Positions 26,069 through 36,100 of a DNA stretch of 64,000 nucleotides are shown in pieces (position 1 is the stretch's first letter; each line of letters starts with the position of its first letter). Source of the DNA: Nitrosospira sp. Nsp14 (GTDB lineage: Bacteria; Pseudomonadota; Gammaproteobacteria; Burkholderiales; Nitrosomonadaceae); assembly GCF_900113575.1 (NCBI RefSeq), contig NZ_FOPV01000012.1, positions 29,429-93,428 on the forward strand. The letters are read 5' to 3'. The translations under genes and the position numbers were made by a program. Under the pieces are notes generated by a model that made no database searches, was not told the origin of the DNA, and saw only the letters and a list, made by a program, of their open reading frames with translations.

Positions 26069-26731
26069 TCAGTTATACCCCTCCTCCCATTTAACCGGTG
26101 CAAACCGGATTAGTGGCAACGGGGGGTCTCCAACACTGCCGAGGTCCTGGAGTGCGCGCGACAGATCGAGCGAAATGCCGTTCGACCTGGGCGAAGGAAC
26201 GGGAACATCGAACTCCAGCGACAACAGGTAACGCTGGTGGGGCTGGGTAAGGGCCAGTCCCGCTCCGACATCGCGGTGATCCCATGTTCCCCCGGTATTC
26301 GTCTGCTTTCCCTCCGCATCCCACATGCCAAACTCGAAACCGCGCACCGCTGCATACTGCTTGCCCCCGATCACAAGGGATGCAAGCAGCGGCCGGAATA
26401 CGAACCCGCCTGTCTGCGGCGTCACGTTCACGAAAACGCGCGTCTTCCCCGGATGGTGATTTTTCGGATATACGTTTCGGGGATCGATGGAGAGCGGCAA
26501 GCCGAAGAAGATCTGCGTGTCGTACGTCTGCAAACGGTTGTCGATGCTGACATTCAGTTTCACTCCGGGCAGGTTCAGCTCCCGCTCTCCCCCCGAATGC
26601 TGGCTGCGGGGCGTCGTGGAAGCAATGCGGTGCGTATACGCGACACTTTCCCAGCCGCCGCGAAACCCCGCGCAACCGGCAGCGGTGGTGCATAGCGTCA
26701 GGATGACGCAAAGTCGCGATAATCTGTTCAT
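26069..26731 (-). CDS. Outer-membrane-type lipoprotein of unknown function
   Basis: 220 residues from ATG 26731: MNRLSRLCVILTLCTTAAGC is a lipoprotein signal with a TAAGC lipobox (Cys about residue 20). The mature part has strands such as KLNVSIDNRL, TRVFVNVTPQTGGFVF and YLLSLEFDVPVPSP, suggesting a beta-rich periplasmic or surface domain. I do not recognise the family. It lies 201 bp downstream of the Spy/CpxP-like gene on the same strand and could be part of the same envelope-stress neighbourhood. Confidence 0.7.
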   Translation of the reverse strand: MNRLSRLCVILTLCTTAAGCAGFRGGWESVAYTHRIASTTPRSQHSGGERELNLPGVKLNVSIDNRLQTYDTQIFFGLPLSIDPRNVYPKNHHPGKTRVFVNVTPQTGGFVFRPLLASLVIGGKQYAAVRGFEFGMWDAEGKQTNTGGTWDHRDVGAGLALTQPHQRYLLSLEFDVPVPSPRSNGISLDLSRALQDLGSVGDPPLPLIRFAPVKWEEGYN

Positions 26732-26932
26732 CCCAACCAATCGGTCACAGCAGAGAGTTGCCAAAATGCGGAACATGTGCCAGCAGCCATCGGTCCCGTC
26801 AGCCAGCTATCCCTTTGCCCTGCTATCGGGCAAAGGGAAGCAGTTGAGCGCAGATCAAATCGCCTTCCTCCCGGGGCGTCCCATGTTCCGAAGGTGGCGC
26901 GCACGAGACCTTATTTCCAGAGTCGTTGTGTT

Positions 26933-27433
26933 TCAGGCTTTATGACGATGCTCATGCCGATATTCTTCGCGCATCTGCTTAATCTGTTCACGCTGGATAT
27001 CGGTCAATATCTGGCGTATATCATCGCGCATCTGGGTGCGCTGAATCGTCAGGTCGGCCACCAGGTTGCCGCGCTCTCGTGCCAATGCCTGTAGTCGGCT
27101 TTCGTCACCGATGCCAACTTGACGAAGCTCTCGCAACGCTTCTCGATTTGTCCGCATTTTTTCTCTTAAGTCTGCAAGTCGGGGCTTGGCATTTTCCACC
27201 GTGGCTTTCACCAACGTACGCTGCTCAGTAGTAAGTTTAAGGCGATCCGCCATTTTTTCCCAGTATGGTCCTTTGCCTTCCATCCCTTTCGTCCCTTCCA
27301 TCTTTCCGGAACGTGCGCCGTGATGGCATCCCCGCCCTCCCTCTTTCAGATAGTTATCGGTATGCGGATCGGCCAAGGCAAGACTGCTTGCCAACAGGCC
27401 GCTGATCAACGTAACCATCGTGATTGTCTTCAT
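26933..27433 (-). CDS. Spy/CpxP-family periplasmic chaperone-like protein
   Basis: 166 residues from ATG 27433 (MKTITMVTLI), with a signal peptide ending SLALA. The mature protein is His-rich at both ends (GCHHGARSGK near the start, RHEHRHKA at the end) and helical, with one LTTEQR motif of the LTXXQ type that marks Spy/CpxP. CpxP binds the sensor kinase CpxA and aids periplasmic folding; Spy is a chaperone. The divergent placement against the response regulator and kinase at 27645-29780 matches the usual cpxP-cpxRA layout. The terminal histidines suggest metal binding, which is inference. Confidence 0.8.
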   Translation of the reverse strand: MKTITMVTLISGLLASSLALADPHTDNYLKEGGRGCHHGARSGKMEGTKGMEGKGPYWEKMADRLKLTTEQRTLVKATVENAKPRLADLREKMRTNREALRELRQVGIGDESRLQALARERGNLVADLTIQRTQMRDDIRQILTDIQREQIKQMREEYRHEHRHKA

Positions 27434-27644
27434 AGCCAAATCCTCTTGAATGTTGTTGAGAATATCGCCGCGCATGTGCACGGCTTGAACGAAGAATAAG
27501 ACCGGGGAACGTCAAGTGGGGTTACGGAAGCGTAAAGTTATGTAAAGAAACCGGAAGATACTGTATTTGCCGCCATTAATTTGGCAATATCCAAACTGGA
27601 TACATCGCGCAAGTCTTCGCAGAATGATCGAGTTGGGGAAACGG

Positions 27645-28343
27645 ATGGTGCGCATACTATTGGCGGATGACGATATCGAGTTGAGCAGCATGCTGGTCGA
27701 TTACCTTGCCGAAGAGGGCTTCGAGGTCGACATGGCGCATGACGGCGATACGGCGTTAAGCAAGGCGCAGATCAATCAGTACGATCTGCTGATACTCGAT
27801 GTGATGATGCCGCACCGGAATGGCTTCGATGTATTGCGCGAGCTACGTACCCGGTCCCAGCTTCCCGTGCTGATGCTGACTGTGCGCGGGCACGATGTGG
27901 ACAGCATCGTCGGACTCGAACTTGGAGCAGATGATTATCTCGCCAAACCCTCGAATCCGCGCGTCACGGTGGCGCGTATTCGCGCAATCTTAAGGAGAGC
28001 AGAGGCGCGAGCCACGCACCAGAATGGAAGAGATCGGCCTGATCAAATCGTGCTGGATGACTTCGTCATGCACGTCGGCTCCCGTACCGTCACGTGCGAT
28101 AGTTATCCCATCGAGATGACCAGTACCGAATTCAGCCTGTTGCACGTGCTGCTGCGGGAAGCGGGTAGTGTCGTTTTGAAGTCGGCACTCTCACAGCACG
28201 CGCTTGGCCGTAAATTAAGCCGTTATGACCGCAGCCTCGACATGCATGTAAGCAACCTGCGCAAAAAGCTGGGTCCGCTGCCGGATGGCCAGGAGCGGAT
28301 CAAGACGGTCCGTGGTATGGGCTACATTTGTACCCGGAGCTGA
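27645..28343 (+). CDS. OmpR/PhoB-family response regulator (CpxR-like)
   Basis: 232 residues with a receiver domain (acidic pocket LADDD; phosphoacceptor Asp in LLILDVMMP, about residue 51) and a C-terminal winged-helix domain (about 130-228) with EMTSTEFSLLHVLL and KTVRGMGYICT. The conserved lysine is in LAKPSNP, where most relatives have KPFNP. Start chosen at 27645 (MVRILLADDD); GGGGA lies 8 bases upstream, and the in-frame ATGs at 27567 and 27624 would add unrelated residues. The kinase gene begins one base after the stop, so the two are cotranscribed. Divergent from the Spy/CpxP gene, which it probably activates. Confidence 0.85.
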   Translation: MVRILLADDDIELSSMLVDYLAEEGFEVDMAHDGDTALSKAQINQYDLLILDVMMPHRNGFDVLRELRTRSQLPVLMLTVRGHDVDSIVGLELGADDYLAKPSNPRVTVARIRAILRRAEARATHQNGRDRPDQIVLDDFVMHVGSRTVTCDSYPIEMTSTEFSLLHVLLREAGSVVLKSALSQHALGRKLSRYDRSLDMHVSNLRKKLGPLPDGQERIKTVRGMGYICTRS

Positions 28344-28344
28344 C

Positions 28345-29780
28345 GTGCACAGCCTCTTCTGGAAAATATTCCTGTCGTTCTGGCTTACGCTGGTTATTTT
28401 TGCCGGACTGCTTCTCTTCGCTGTCTCCAGCTATCTCGAACATATCCGAACCCAGCAGGATATCGGCAGCATGCATGCACGCTTGGCACAATACCTCGAT
28501 CAAGGCCGGGACGCCGCGGAACAGGGCGTGTCAAAGACCTTGAAGCATGGCTTGAGCGCCTGGATCGTAGCGAAGCGATTCCCATTTTCCTGATCGATGC
28601 AGCCGGGCATGATTTGCTGGGGCGCGAGGTCCCCGCCTATATCGTCGCAAGGCTGGACCGGAGGCGCCAGAATGCTGAACGCATGGAACGGAAGGGCCCG
28701 CCTCACCTGCGGTCCATCCGCCTGGCGGATGGAAGCTCCTACAGCATGGTGCCGGACTTCCAGAGCATTACCTTGCTCAGGGTTTTGCAGCGTCCGCGGG
28801 TGATTGCGTTTCCGGTGGCTGTTGCAGCCCTTGTAAGTGCGCTGATCTGCCTGTTGCTCAGCCGCTACCAGACATTTCCCCTGGAGCGATTGCGGCGCGC
28901 CGCCCAGAATATCGCAGCTGGCGATCTTACCCAGCGCGTTTCCCCCTCAATGCGCGACCGGCGCGATGAAATCGCCGACCTGGCGGCCGCTTTCGACAAG
29001 ATGGCTGAACGCCTGGAGAAAGTATTCAGCTCGCAACGGCAACTGCTGAGCGATGCCTCCCATGAGCTGCGTTCTCCGCTCGCACGCATGCAGGTTGCAT
29101 TAGGTCTGGCTCGCCAGCGATCGGGGGGGCGGGCCGGGAATGAGCTTGACCGTATCGAAATCGAGGTGGAACGCCTGAATGACCTGATTGGCCAGCTTCT
29201 CGAGCTCTCCCGCCTCGAAGCGGAAGTAGACCCGGCGCGCGCCGACAAGGTGGACATGCGCGAACTGCTCGAAGAAGTCGCGGAAGATGCACGATTTGAA
29301 GCAGGATTCCGAGGATGCCGGGTGGAAGTGCGCGACGCCTTTCCCGCCATTGTCCAGTCAAACGCCAGCCTGCTCCACAGCGCGATTGAAAACGTCGTGC
29401 GCAATGCCATCCGGTACACAAAACCTGATGCGCCCGTGGAAATAAGCATGCTCGCCGACACGGATCACCCCAACAGCATCCTTGTTCAGGTTCGAGACCA
29501 CGGGCCGGGCGTGCCCGAACACATGCTCTCCCACCTTTTCGAACCCTTCGTCCGGGTGGAAGAAGCGAGGGACCGCGAGAGCGGTGGACACGGACTGGGG
29601 TTAGCCATCGCCGAGCGGGCTGTGCGGCTGCATGGCGGCGAAATTGTGGCAAGAAATGAACCGGATGGAGGGTTGAATATCCAGATTCGCTTGCAGCTCG
29701 CGGGAGGAGAACTTGAGCCATACGCGCTCCTTCCTGATACCGCCCGCATCCTCGCGCGGGCATGGAAAAAACCCCGGTGA
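28345..29780 (+). pseudogene. CpxA-like histidine kinase with a frameshift
   Basis: Starts at a GTG (VHSLFWKIFL) with a membrane helix (about 10-28). A single-base loss near 28525 changes frame: after RDAAEQG the expected continuation RVKDLEAWLERLDRSEAIPIFLID is in the next frame. As written the first frame stops at 28591-28593. The rest is intact: second helix (FPVAVAALVSALICLLL), HAMP, dimerisation helix with the phospho-acceptor His in DASHELRSPL, N-box ENVVRNAIRY, and ATPase motifs DHGPGVPE and GHGLGLAI. Either the sensor is inactive, translation is restarted downstream, or the base is a sequencing error. Paired with the regulator immediately upstream. Confidence 0.85.
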
Positions 29781-29835
29781 AACCGGTCGAGCTTATCCGA
29801 GGGGACAGCTATCAGCCATTTCGAGTCCAATAGAA

Positions 29836-29990
29836 GGCCCGGAGGCAGCAGCGCTGCGACCGGGCCATGGCGTTTACTTCTATTTCCACTGGGAAAGCTA
29901 CCAACTACATCGTTGCCACCATTGCTTCCCCGATTGCAGGTTACCGGTTCCCGGGCGTATTACTATTGGACTTAGGTACTAGTAGGTACT
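29836..29990. repeat. Dispersed intergenic repeat, copy 1, with terminator-like palindrome
   Basis: A hairpin GGCCCGG (29836-29842) / CCGGGCC (29860-29866) with an inner GCAGC/GCTGC follows the kinase gene by 55 bp. The same hairpin core and the downstream blocks TTTCCACT, CACCATTGCTTCCC and CTATTGGACT recur at about 32655-32885 after the transporter gene. No coding capacity. The remaining bases to 30182 contain nothing recognisable. Confidence 0.55.
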
Positions 29991-30182
29991 AGTCCAACCC
30001 CTGCTCATGCACGGCGGCGCTTCGGATTGAAGGATCAGAGGGCGGAACTCGGTCTATTTTTTCGCGCTTTTACTCGCCGGAACATCAGTATAAAGAGCAA
30101 TTCACCTCTAATTCCCTTTGATTGACATTGATATTTTGCCTAAAACCCAATACGCTCGTCCTATCCAATTCGGAGGACCAGC

Positions 30183-30383
30183 ATGAATACTGAATACAAA
30201 GGGTATCGAATTACCGCCTGGGCTGAGCGCGACGACACCACCGGTCTCTGGAACGGCCGTTACCGGATTCTCGACCAGAAGGGCACAGTTGCGTATGAGA
30301 GCTTCGCCGAGCCGACGGACGATGAACACAGTGCGCACGAGGCTGCGAGTGCCAAGGCCCGCGCCTGGGTAGCGGAGCAATAG
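30183..30383 (+). CDS. Small conserved-looking protein, function unknown
   Basis: 66 residues beginning MNTEYKGYRI, with GGAGGA nine bases before the ATG, so translation is likely. Pattern: strand YKGYRITAWAE, loop, strand WNGRYRIL, then an Ala/Glu-rich C-terminal helix (EAASAKARAWVAEQ). It has no signal peptide and a compact alpha/beta make-up. I cannot name a family. Confidence 0.6.
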   Translation: MNTEYKGYRITAWAERDDTTGLWNGRYRILDQKGTVAYESFAEPTDDEHSAHEAASAKARAWVAEQ

Positions 30384-30441
30384 TCCTCGCTGAGTGGTTC
30401 AGTCCACGGATAGATTGATCTCCCCGCTATTGCAAGACGCG

Positions 30442-30514
30442 CCTCGTATAGCCGTCCTCGTATAGCCGTAAAACCGGATGCCCGTTCCCGGCTATTCGCG
30501 CCGGCTATTCGCGC
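30442..30514. repeat. Two short tandem duplications at the 3' end of the VOC gene
   Basis: A 14-bp unit (CCTCGTATAGCCGT) is present twice at 30442-30469, and a 13-bp unit (CGGCTATTCGCGC) twice at 30489-30514. The second unit overlaps the stop codon of the VOC gene at 30505-30507, so slippage here adds spare stop codons rather than changing the protein. Confidence 0.8.
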
Positions 30515-30975
30515 CCGGGTTCGATTCCCTTGGTACGCAGCTCCGCTTTTGCCTCCTCGGTCTTGTCCAGCTCCAGTTTCATGTACTTCAGCACCGCGTC
30601 GGTCTTGGTGAATTGCAAGTCGCGGTATTCGACCACCTGAACACGGTTGCCCCACGGGTCGAGAAAGTCCAGCCTGCCACCTTCCAGCATGGTTGCACCC
30701 GCCGCTTCGGCGAGCTCCCCCACACGGGAGCGGTCATCGACCACCAGACCGAAATGCCTCTGCTCATCCGGCGGTTGTTTCCGCCCTTCCATCAGCGCGA
30801 TGAACTGATCGCCCATGTCGATAAAAGCGGTGTGGGTTCCGCGGCCCCGCAATTTGAAGGTAAAGATGCGCCCGTAGAAGTCCAGCGCCTCGTCGATATT
30901 TCCAACCTCGAGCGCAATATGATTGACCCCAACGATGTGCGGCTTCGTTTTTTCATCCACGTTTTTCTCATCCAT
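30505..30975 (-). CDS. VOC-superfamily (glyoxalase/bleomycin-resistance) protein
   Basis: 156 residues. The VOC pattern is clear: first module GVNHIALEVGNIDEALDFYGRIF (metal His), second module RHFGLVVDD, and the final FLDPWGNRVQVVEY (metal Glu). The ATG at 30975 follows GGGAGGACAAA; the extended frame from 31062 lacks such a site. These proteins include glyoxalases, dioxygenases and antibiotic-binding proteins, and nothing here fixes the substrate. A C-terminal Lys/Glu-rich helix (about 125-156) extends beyond the core domain. Confidence 0.85.
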   Translation of the reverse strand: MDEKNVDEKTKPHIVGVNHIALEVGNIDEALDFYGRIFTFKLRGRGTHTAFIDMGDQFIALMEGRKQPPDEQRHFGLVVDDRSRVGELAEAAGATMLEGGRLDFLDPWGNRVQVVEYRDLQFTKTDAVLKYMKLELDKTEEAKAELRTKGIEPGRE

Positions 30976-31202
30976 TTTGTCCTCCCGACTGATGATGGTT
31001 TGATTGTACCGTTTCCTGGGCTTGCTCATAAACGCTAAACATCTCATCGGACTAAATCTCATCTATTCTGAAGAGAGAATAGTTTGCAGAGATGGGTATG
31101 CCGTTCAGCTCTACCGTTACGCCGAACCTTGCCTGCTCATTCTTGCCAAAACTCAAGACCCCTGTTTTCAACAACCGTCTTCGTTCGAACACATAACTAC
31201 TC

Positions 31203-32525
31203 ATGGAAATCTCATTACTGTTTGCCCTCATCCTTCTCAATGGCGTTTTCGCCATGTCTGAAATCGCCTTGATTTCAGCCCGCAGGGCCCAGCTTCAGAC
31301 CTTGGCGCAGAACGGCAATAGCGGCGCAGCCGCAGCGATACAGCTGGGCGAAGATCCAAACCGCTTTCTCTCGACGATCCAGATCGGGATCACCTTTATC
31401 GGCATCATGAACGGAATCATCGGTGAAGCCGCGCTGGCAAGGCCCTTTACCGAGTGGATTGAAAACCTTGGCGTGGAGAAACCCTTCTCCGACTATCTCG
31501 CCACCGGGCTGGTGGTCGTTGGCATCACCTATTTCACCATCGTGGTGGGCGAACTGGTTCCCAAGCGGCTGGGGCAGCTCAATCCCGAGTCCGTCGCCCG
31601 CCGGGTTTCGCGCCCCATGCTTTGGCTTGCTGTTGCCTCCAAGCCGTTCGTTAAACTGCTGGCCGGTTCGACCCAACTGACATTGAGCCTCCTTGGGGTC
31701 AAGGAGCAAGGCAGGCCAAGCCTCACGCAGGAGGAAATCCACCTGATACTTGCGGAGGGCTCCAGCGCCGGCGTGATCGAGCACGAAGAACATCAGATGA
31801 TCCGAAACGTGTTCCGCCTGGATGATCGTCAGATTGCATCACTCATGGTGCCACGCAGTGACGTGGTCTATCTGGACATCGAGGAACCACTGGAAGAAAA
31901 TATCAAGAAAATCGAGGCCAGCGAGCATTCGCGCTTTCCCGTGCTCAAGGGCAGTTGGGAAGAAATACTCGGGGTAGCCCGGGCGCGTCAATTCCTCACC
32001 CAGACATTGCGCGGCAAAAAACCGAGCCTCACGGAAAACTTGTATCCGCCAGTATTCGTTCCTGAGTCGCTCACCGGTATCGAGCTATTGGAAAACTTCA
32101 AGCATTCGGGCACCAACCTTGCGTTCGTCATCGATGAGTATGGCGAAGTGCAGGGTATCGTCACTCTGAAGGACGTAATGGAGGCGATAACCGGAGAGTT
32201 CAAGCCGAAACGGCCGGAAGATGCATGGGCGGTGAGACGCGACGATGGCAGCTGGCTCCTCGATGGTTTTATTCCCGTGCCGGAGCTTAAGGACCGTCTT
32301 GGCCTTAAGGAAGTGCCTGAAGAGGAAAGGGGGCGCTACAACACCCTCAGTGGCATGGTCATGCTGCTGGTGGGAAGACTGCCGCAGACCGCGGACCGGT
32401 GCGAATGGGAGGGATGGAGCTTCGAAGTCATGGATATGGATGGAAAGCGCATCGACAAGGTGCTGGCGACGCGAACAAGCCCCGCCTCTGCCGATACCCC
32501 TCTACTGGATGAGTCTGGAAAGTAA
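31203..32525 (+). CDS. CNNM/DUF21-CBS-CorC_HlyC transporter-type membrane protein
   Basis: 440 residues in the usual order: an N-terminal DUF21/CNNM membrane domain (about 1-190; helices at 1-20, 52-72, 92-115, 128-150), a pair of CBS domains (about 205-330; SLMVPRSDVVYLD, FVIDEYGEVQGIVTLKD) and a C-terminal CorC_HlyC domain (about 345-430; LLDGFIPVPEL, GWSFEVMDMDGKRIDKV). Relatives are annotated as hemolysins (TlyC/HlyC) or as Mg2+/Co2+ efflux proteins; the transport role is better supported than haemolysis. Monocistronic by context, with a hairpin terminator-like repeat downstream. Confidence 0.92.
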   Translation: MEISLLFALILLNGVFAMSEIALISARRAQLQTLAQNGNSGAAAAIQLGEDPNRFLSTIQIGITFIGIMNGIIGEAALARPFTEWIENLGVEKPFSDYLATGLVVVGITYFTIVVGELVPKRLGQLNPESVARRVSRPMLWLAVASKPFVKLLAGSTQLTLSLLGVKEQGRPSLTQEEIHLILAEGSSAGVIEHEEHQMIRNVFRLDDRQIASLMVPRSDVVYLDIEEPLEENIKKIEASEHSRFPVLKGSWEEILGVARARQFLTQTLRGKKPSLTENLYPPVFVPESLTGIELLENFKHSGTNLAFVIDEYGEVQGIVTLKDVMEAITGEFKPKRPEDAWAVRRDDGSWLLDGFIPVPELKDRLGLKEVPEEERGRYNTLSGMVMLLVGRLPQTADRCEWEGWSFEVMDMDGKRIDKVLATRTSPASADTPLLDESGK

Positions 32526-32654
32526 AGGCGCGATTTCCACGGAGCGGGATGAGAAATCTTCCAGAGTTTGGAAGATTCGGCCCCGTGCAGCGGCATGCGT
32601 AATATCCCGCCGCAAGCCCGGAGGGGCATTTAAGCTTGACCTTAAAACGAACAA

Positions 32655-32885
32655 AAAACCCGGTCACAGCGGTGCTGCGACCGGGGTCCAATGGGCATTT
32701 GCTTACGTCTACTTGCTTTTATGTGTTTCCATGCTTCTGTTGCCTTCTGTTTCTGCTGCTTTCCACTTGCGTAAGTGACTCTATTTCACTTAGGGAAACG
32801 TCCTGCTCCACCATTGCTTCCCGGGTGTTATATTGGCCAATTTCAGGCGGGCTGGCTATTGGACTGAAGTACAATCCAGGCTTCT
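32655..32885. repeat. Dispersed intergenic repeat, copy 2
   Basis: Related to 29836-29990: the palindrome with GCTGCGACCGGG, then TTTCCACTTGCG, CACCATTGCTTCCCGGG and GCTATTGGACTGAAGTAC in the same order, with an insertion relative to copy 1. The rest of the 32526-33135 gap shows no gene. The region just upstream of 33136 is AT-rich, with TACTATAAATAATGG as a possible -10. Confidence 0.5.
32659..32685 (-). terminator. Hairpin with T-run on the minus strand
   Basis: Stem CCCGGTC (32659-32665) / GACCGGG (32679-32685) with an inner AGC/GCT. Read on the minus strand it is followed by TTTTTTGTTCG, a classic intrinsic terminator. No minus-strand gene ends here, so it may block antisense transcription or act bidirectionally after the transporter gene. 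Confidence 0.55.
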
Positions 32886-33135
32886 CCGCGGTCCCGCTGC
32901 CATGTTAGCAGCCTCAATCCGGCAGCCTGAATCGCTCGTCAGGCGTTTCCCCTGCAATCCGCGCCGCCATGGCCTCCTTCCCAATCGGCGCGCACGCTTG
33001 AGCTGAGTGCTTTATAGTTTTACAGTCCTTTACTATAAATAATGGCAATCCCGGCCATGTAGAGCGTTTGCTCCCCTTGTCAACTTGATCGCCCCGGCGA
33101 GGCCCCGCCATGAATGGGCTATAGGGGCTTGGAAA

Positions 33136-36100
33136 ATGGCGGAAAAACAGGACGAAAAATCAAGGCTGCCGCTGGCCGGACTCATAGCGCTGGTGGCGAT
33201 GATCAGCGGGTTCCTCTACTACGAAGGGATCACGTTGAAGACGGTGCGCCCGATCGACAAGGAAAAGGCGACAACCATGTTCCAGAAAAAGGGGCTGGTG
33301 CAGTCGCGCCTGTGGCAGGACCCTTTTGAAGCAATTGAGGCGCACCGGTTGCTGGAGCAAAAGCTCTCGAAGCAGCCGGAAGAAGAAAATGACGTGCACA
33401 CGCTCAAGAGACTGGTTGAAGTTCTGCGCGGGTCAGGGATTTCCACCCTGCGCGTGCTGCCGGTATTCGTGGATGGCAGCCCATACGTCAATGGCGGCGA
33501 ATCCCGGCTAAAGGATCGTTATGCGGTGGTATCAGCGCTAGGCGCTGCCGGCTATGTGCCGGAGTCGGGCGAGTACCTGCGCTTTTTCAAATGGGACCGC
33601 TCCCGCCAAAGCGATAGCCGTGGCAATAGCGATAATAATAAGGGTACGGCTGTCACGCCCATGGCGGCAGAGGAGAGTGGCGAAATAGCTGCGCTCGTTC
33701 CCGCCGAATTGTTCATACCCAAGGCCAAGTTTCGCGGCCAGCCATACGCCAAGCCCGTGCTCATCCTGTGGCTGAAAGAACAGGACGCCGGCAACCAGCC
33801 GCTCACATTCCTCAACGATCTCGTCGCCCATCTAAGCATCGCCCTTCGCCCATTGCCCTCCCAGCGCGCACGCCAGCCGGAGATAAGGGCGACTTACGAA
33901 GTGCTCGGCCCGCGGAGCTCCTCCGGTTTAAGCGCGATGCTGAAAGAGCTGCAGTCCGCCCAGCGCGGCGCCCCGCCTGCCCTGGATAGCCTGAAGGGCG
34001 TCCGTTTCTTTTCCCCCTCTGCCACCGCCGAGGATACTTTTCTGCTTGACCGGCCGCCCGCGCCCGAGGCCGCAAGCCGACAAGCAGACGAGTCTGTGGA
34101 AAAGCTGTTCGCGCGCGCGCAGATCAGGCTGACCCGGACCATCGGCACCGATGCCACGTTGGCGGAACAGCTTTTGCAGGAGCTGAAGCGCCGCCAGGTC
34201 GATTTGAAACCTTGCGCCGCCAGAGACTGCAATCCCAAAATCGCGCTGATCTCGGAATGGGATACGCTCTACGGGCGCTCGCTGCCGCGCACATTTGCCG
34301 CCGTTGCAATGAATCAGGGCTCCGGCACGAGCGGCGCGACGCTGGCGGCCGAGATCGATAAACTGCGCCGGGACGAATGGCCGGCCTGGGTTTACCGGCA
34401 TTCCTATCTGGCTGGCCTGGACGGGGAATTGCCCGCCACGGGGAACGGCAAGGAAAGCGAAAAAAAAGACGACAGCCAGGCCCGGATCAGGGCGTGGTAC
34501 GAGGGGCAGCTTCCCGGGATGGAGCAGAATGCGGGCCAGCGGCCCGAAGGGCGTGGTCAACTGGACTATGTCCTCAGGCTTGCGGCCGCGCTCAAGGAAG
34601 AGGAAGCGAAGAATGGAGAGGAATTCAGGGCCATCGGCGTGCTCGGCAGCGACGTGTATGACAAGCTGCTCATTCTCCAGGCATTGCGGCCCACGTTTCC
34701 GCGCGCGATATTTTTCACTACCGACCTTAACGCCCGCCTGGCCTACCCCGCGCAGTGGCTATCGACACGTAACCTCATCATTGCCTCTCATTATGGGCTT
34801 GAGCTGCAATCGGCGCTGCAAACGCCGATTCCGCCGTTCCGCGACAGTTACCAGACCTCGCTGTTTTATTCCGCCTTGTGGGCGCTGGAACATTTCGTGC
34901 CGGCGCCAGCGGGGGATTGTGCGGGCTGCTTCCGGTTGCACGCCGACACGGACAAAGCACAGCCTCAGGTTTTTTCCCCGCACGGGCAGCCCAGATTGTA
35001 TGAAGTCGGGCGGCACGGCGCCTTCGACGTCAGCACCGACCCTGGTCAACGGTTTGCAACGGATGTGACCAGCATTCACCCTCCCCGTCCCGACCTGAAT
35101 CTCTCCCCGCTCTTGCCCCCAACCCAGAGCTGGCTGGCGCAAGCAGGATGGGCGGCACTCACCATCTTCGTTCTCGCGGCCGGCGCCATGCTGATCAGCA
35201 GCACGATTTCCCGTGCCCTTCTCAGGCTGGTATCGAGTAGATTTTTCTGGCTTGCGGCGGCAATTGGCGCAGCTGCCACCTATGCCACAGTTGAGTGGAT
35301 GATGTGGCGAGTGCCGAATCCGGCGGAGAACGAGCCGTTTTCCCTGACGGAAGGGATCAGCGCCTGGCCGACGGCAATCATCCGGCTGCTTGCGTTGCTG
35401 ATGAGCCTCACCTTTCTGTGGTACGCCTGGCGCAAGTTGCAGCAGAATGAGCGTACGCTGGCGCAGTGCTTCCTGTTTGATGACAGTAAGGGAGCCGCCG
35501 CCGGTAAAACATTGGAGAACAACGCGCCCCAAGGCCGGAGCCACGGCCCCGCCAGTTTTTTTTCGAGCACCCTCTTCACCCCCCTGGCCACCGGCATGCG
35601 CCGCTGCATCGCCGTTCACGCATGGCGTCCCCAAACCATGGAACAGATCGACGCGAATCGCCTATGGCATGAATATGTTGCGCTCGGGCGGTGGAAAAAT
35701 TTCGCTTTTCGGGCGCTGCCGCAATTGACCATCGCCTGGCTGGCGGCCCTGTTGCTGATGAAACTGTTGGGTTTTCCGCAGACGCCTTGCAGGGGCGAAG
35801 CCTGCGTCGGGATCAACAATACCGTTGTCATTCTCGCGGTAGTCGCCCTGGTGGTTCTGATCTTTTACGTGGTGGACACGACGCGGCTATGCCGGCGGTG
35901 GGTCAATTGTATCGGGATGAAAAAAATGCAGTGGCCTGCTGGGACGCTCGAAAAGATTTCGGCGGAACGGAACATGAGCAAACAAACCCTGGAGGAATGG
36001 CTCAGCATCGAACTCATCGCGGAGCGCACCACCGTCATCGGCAACTTTATCTACTTTCCCTTCATCATCATGTTTCTGCTCGCCATGGCCCGCCACCGCT

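Noticed and set aside
34759..35634. Minus-strand ORF of 291 codons inside the large membrane protein
   Set aside because: GC-rich shadow frame; the plus strand encodes convincing membrane segments over the same bases.
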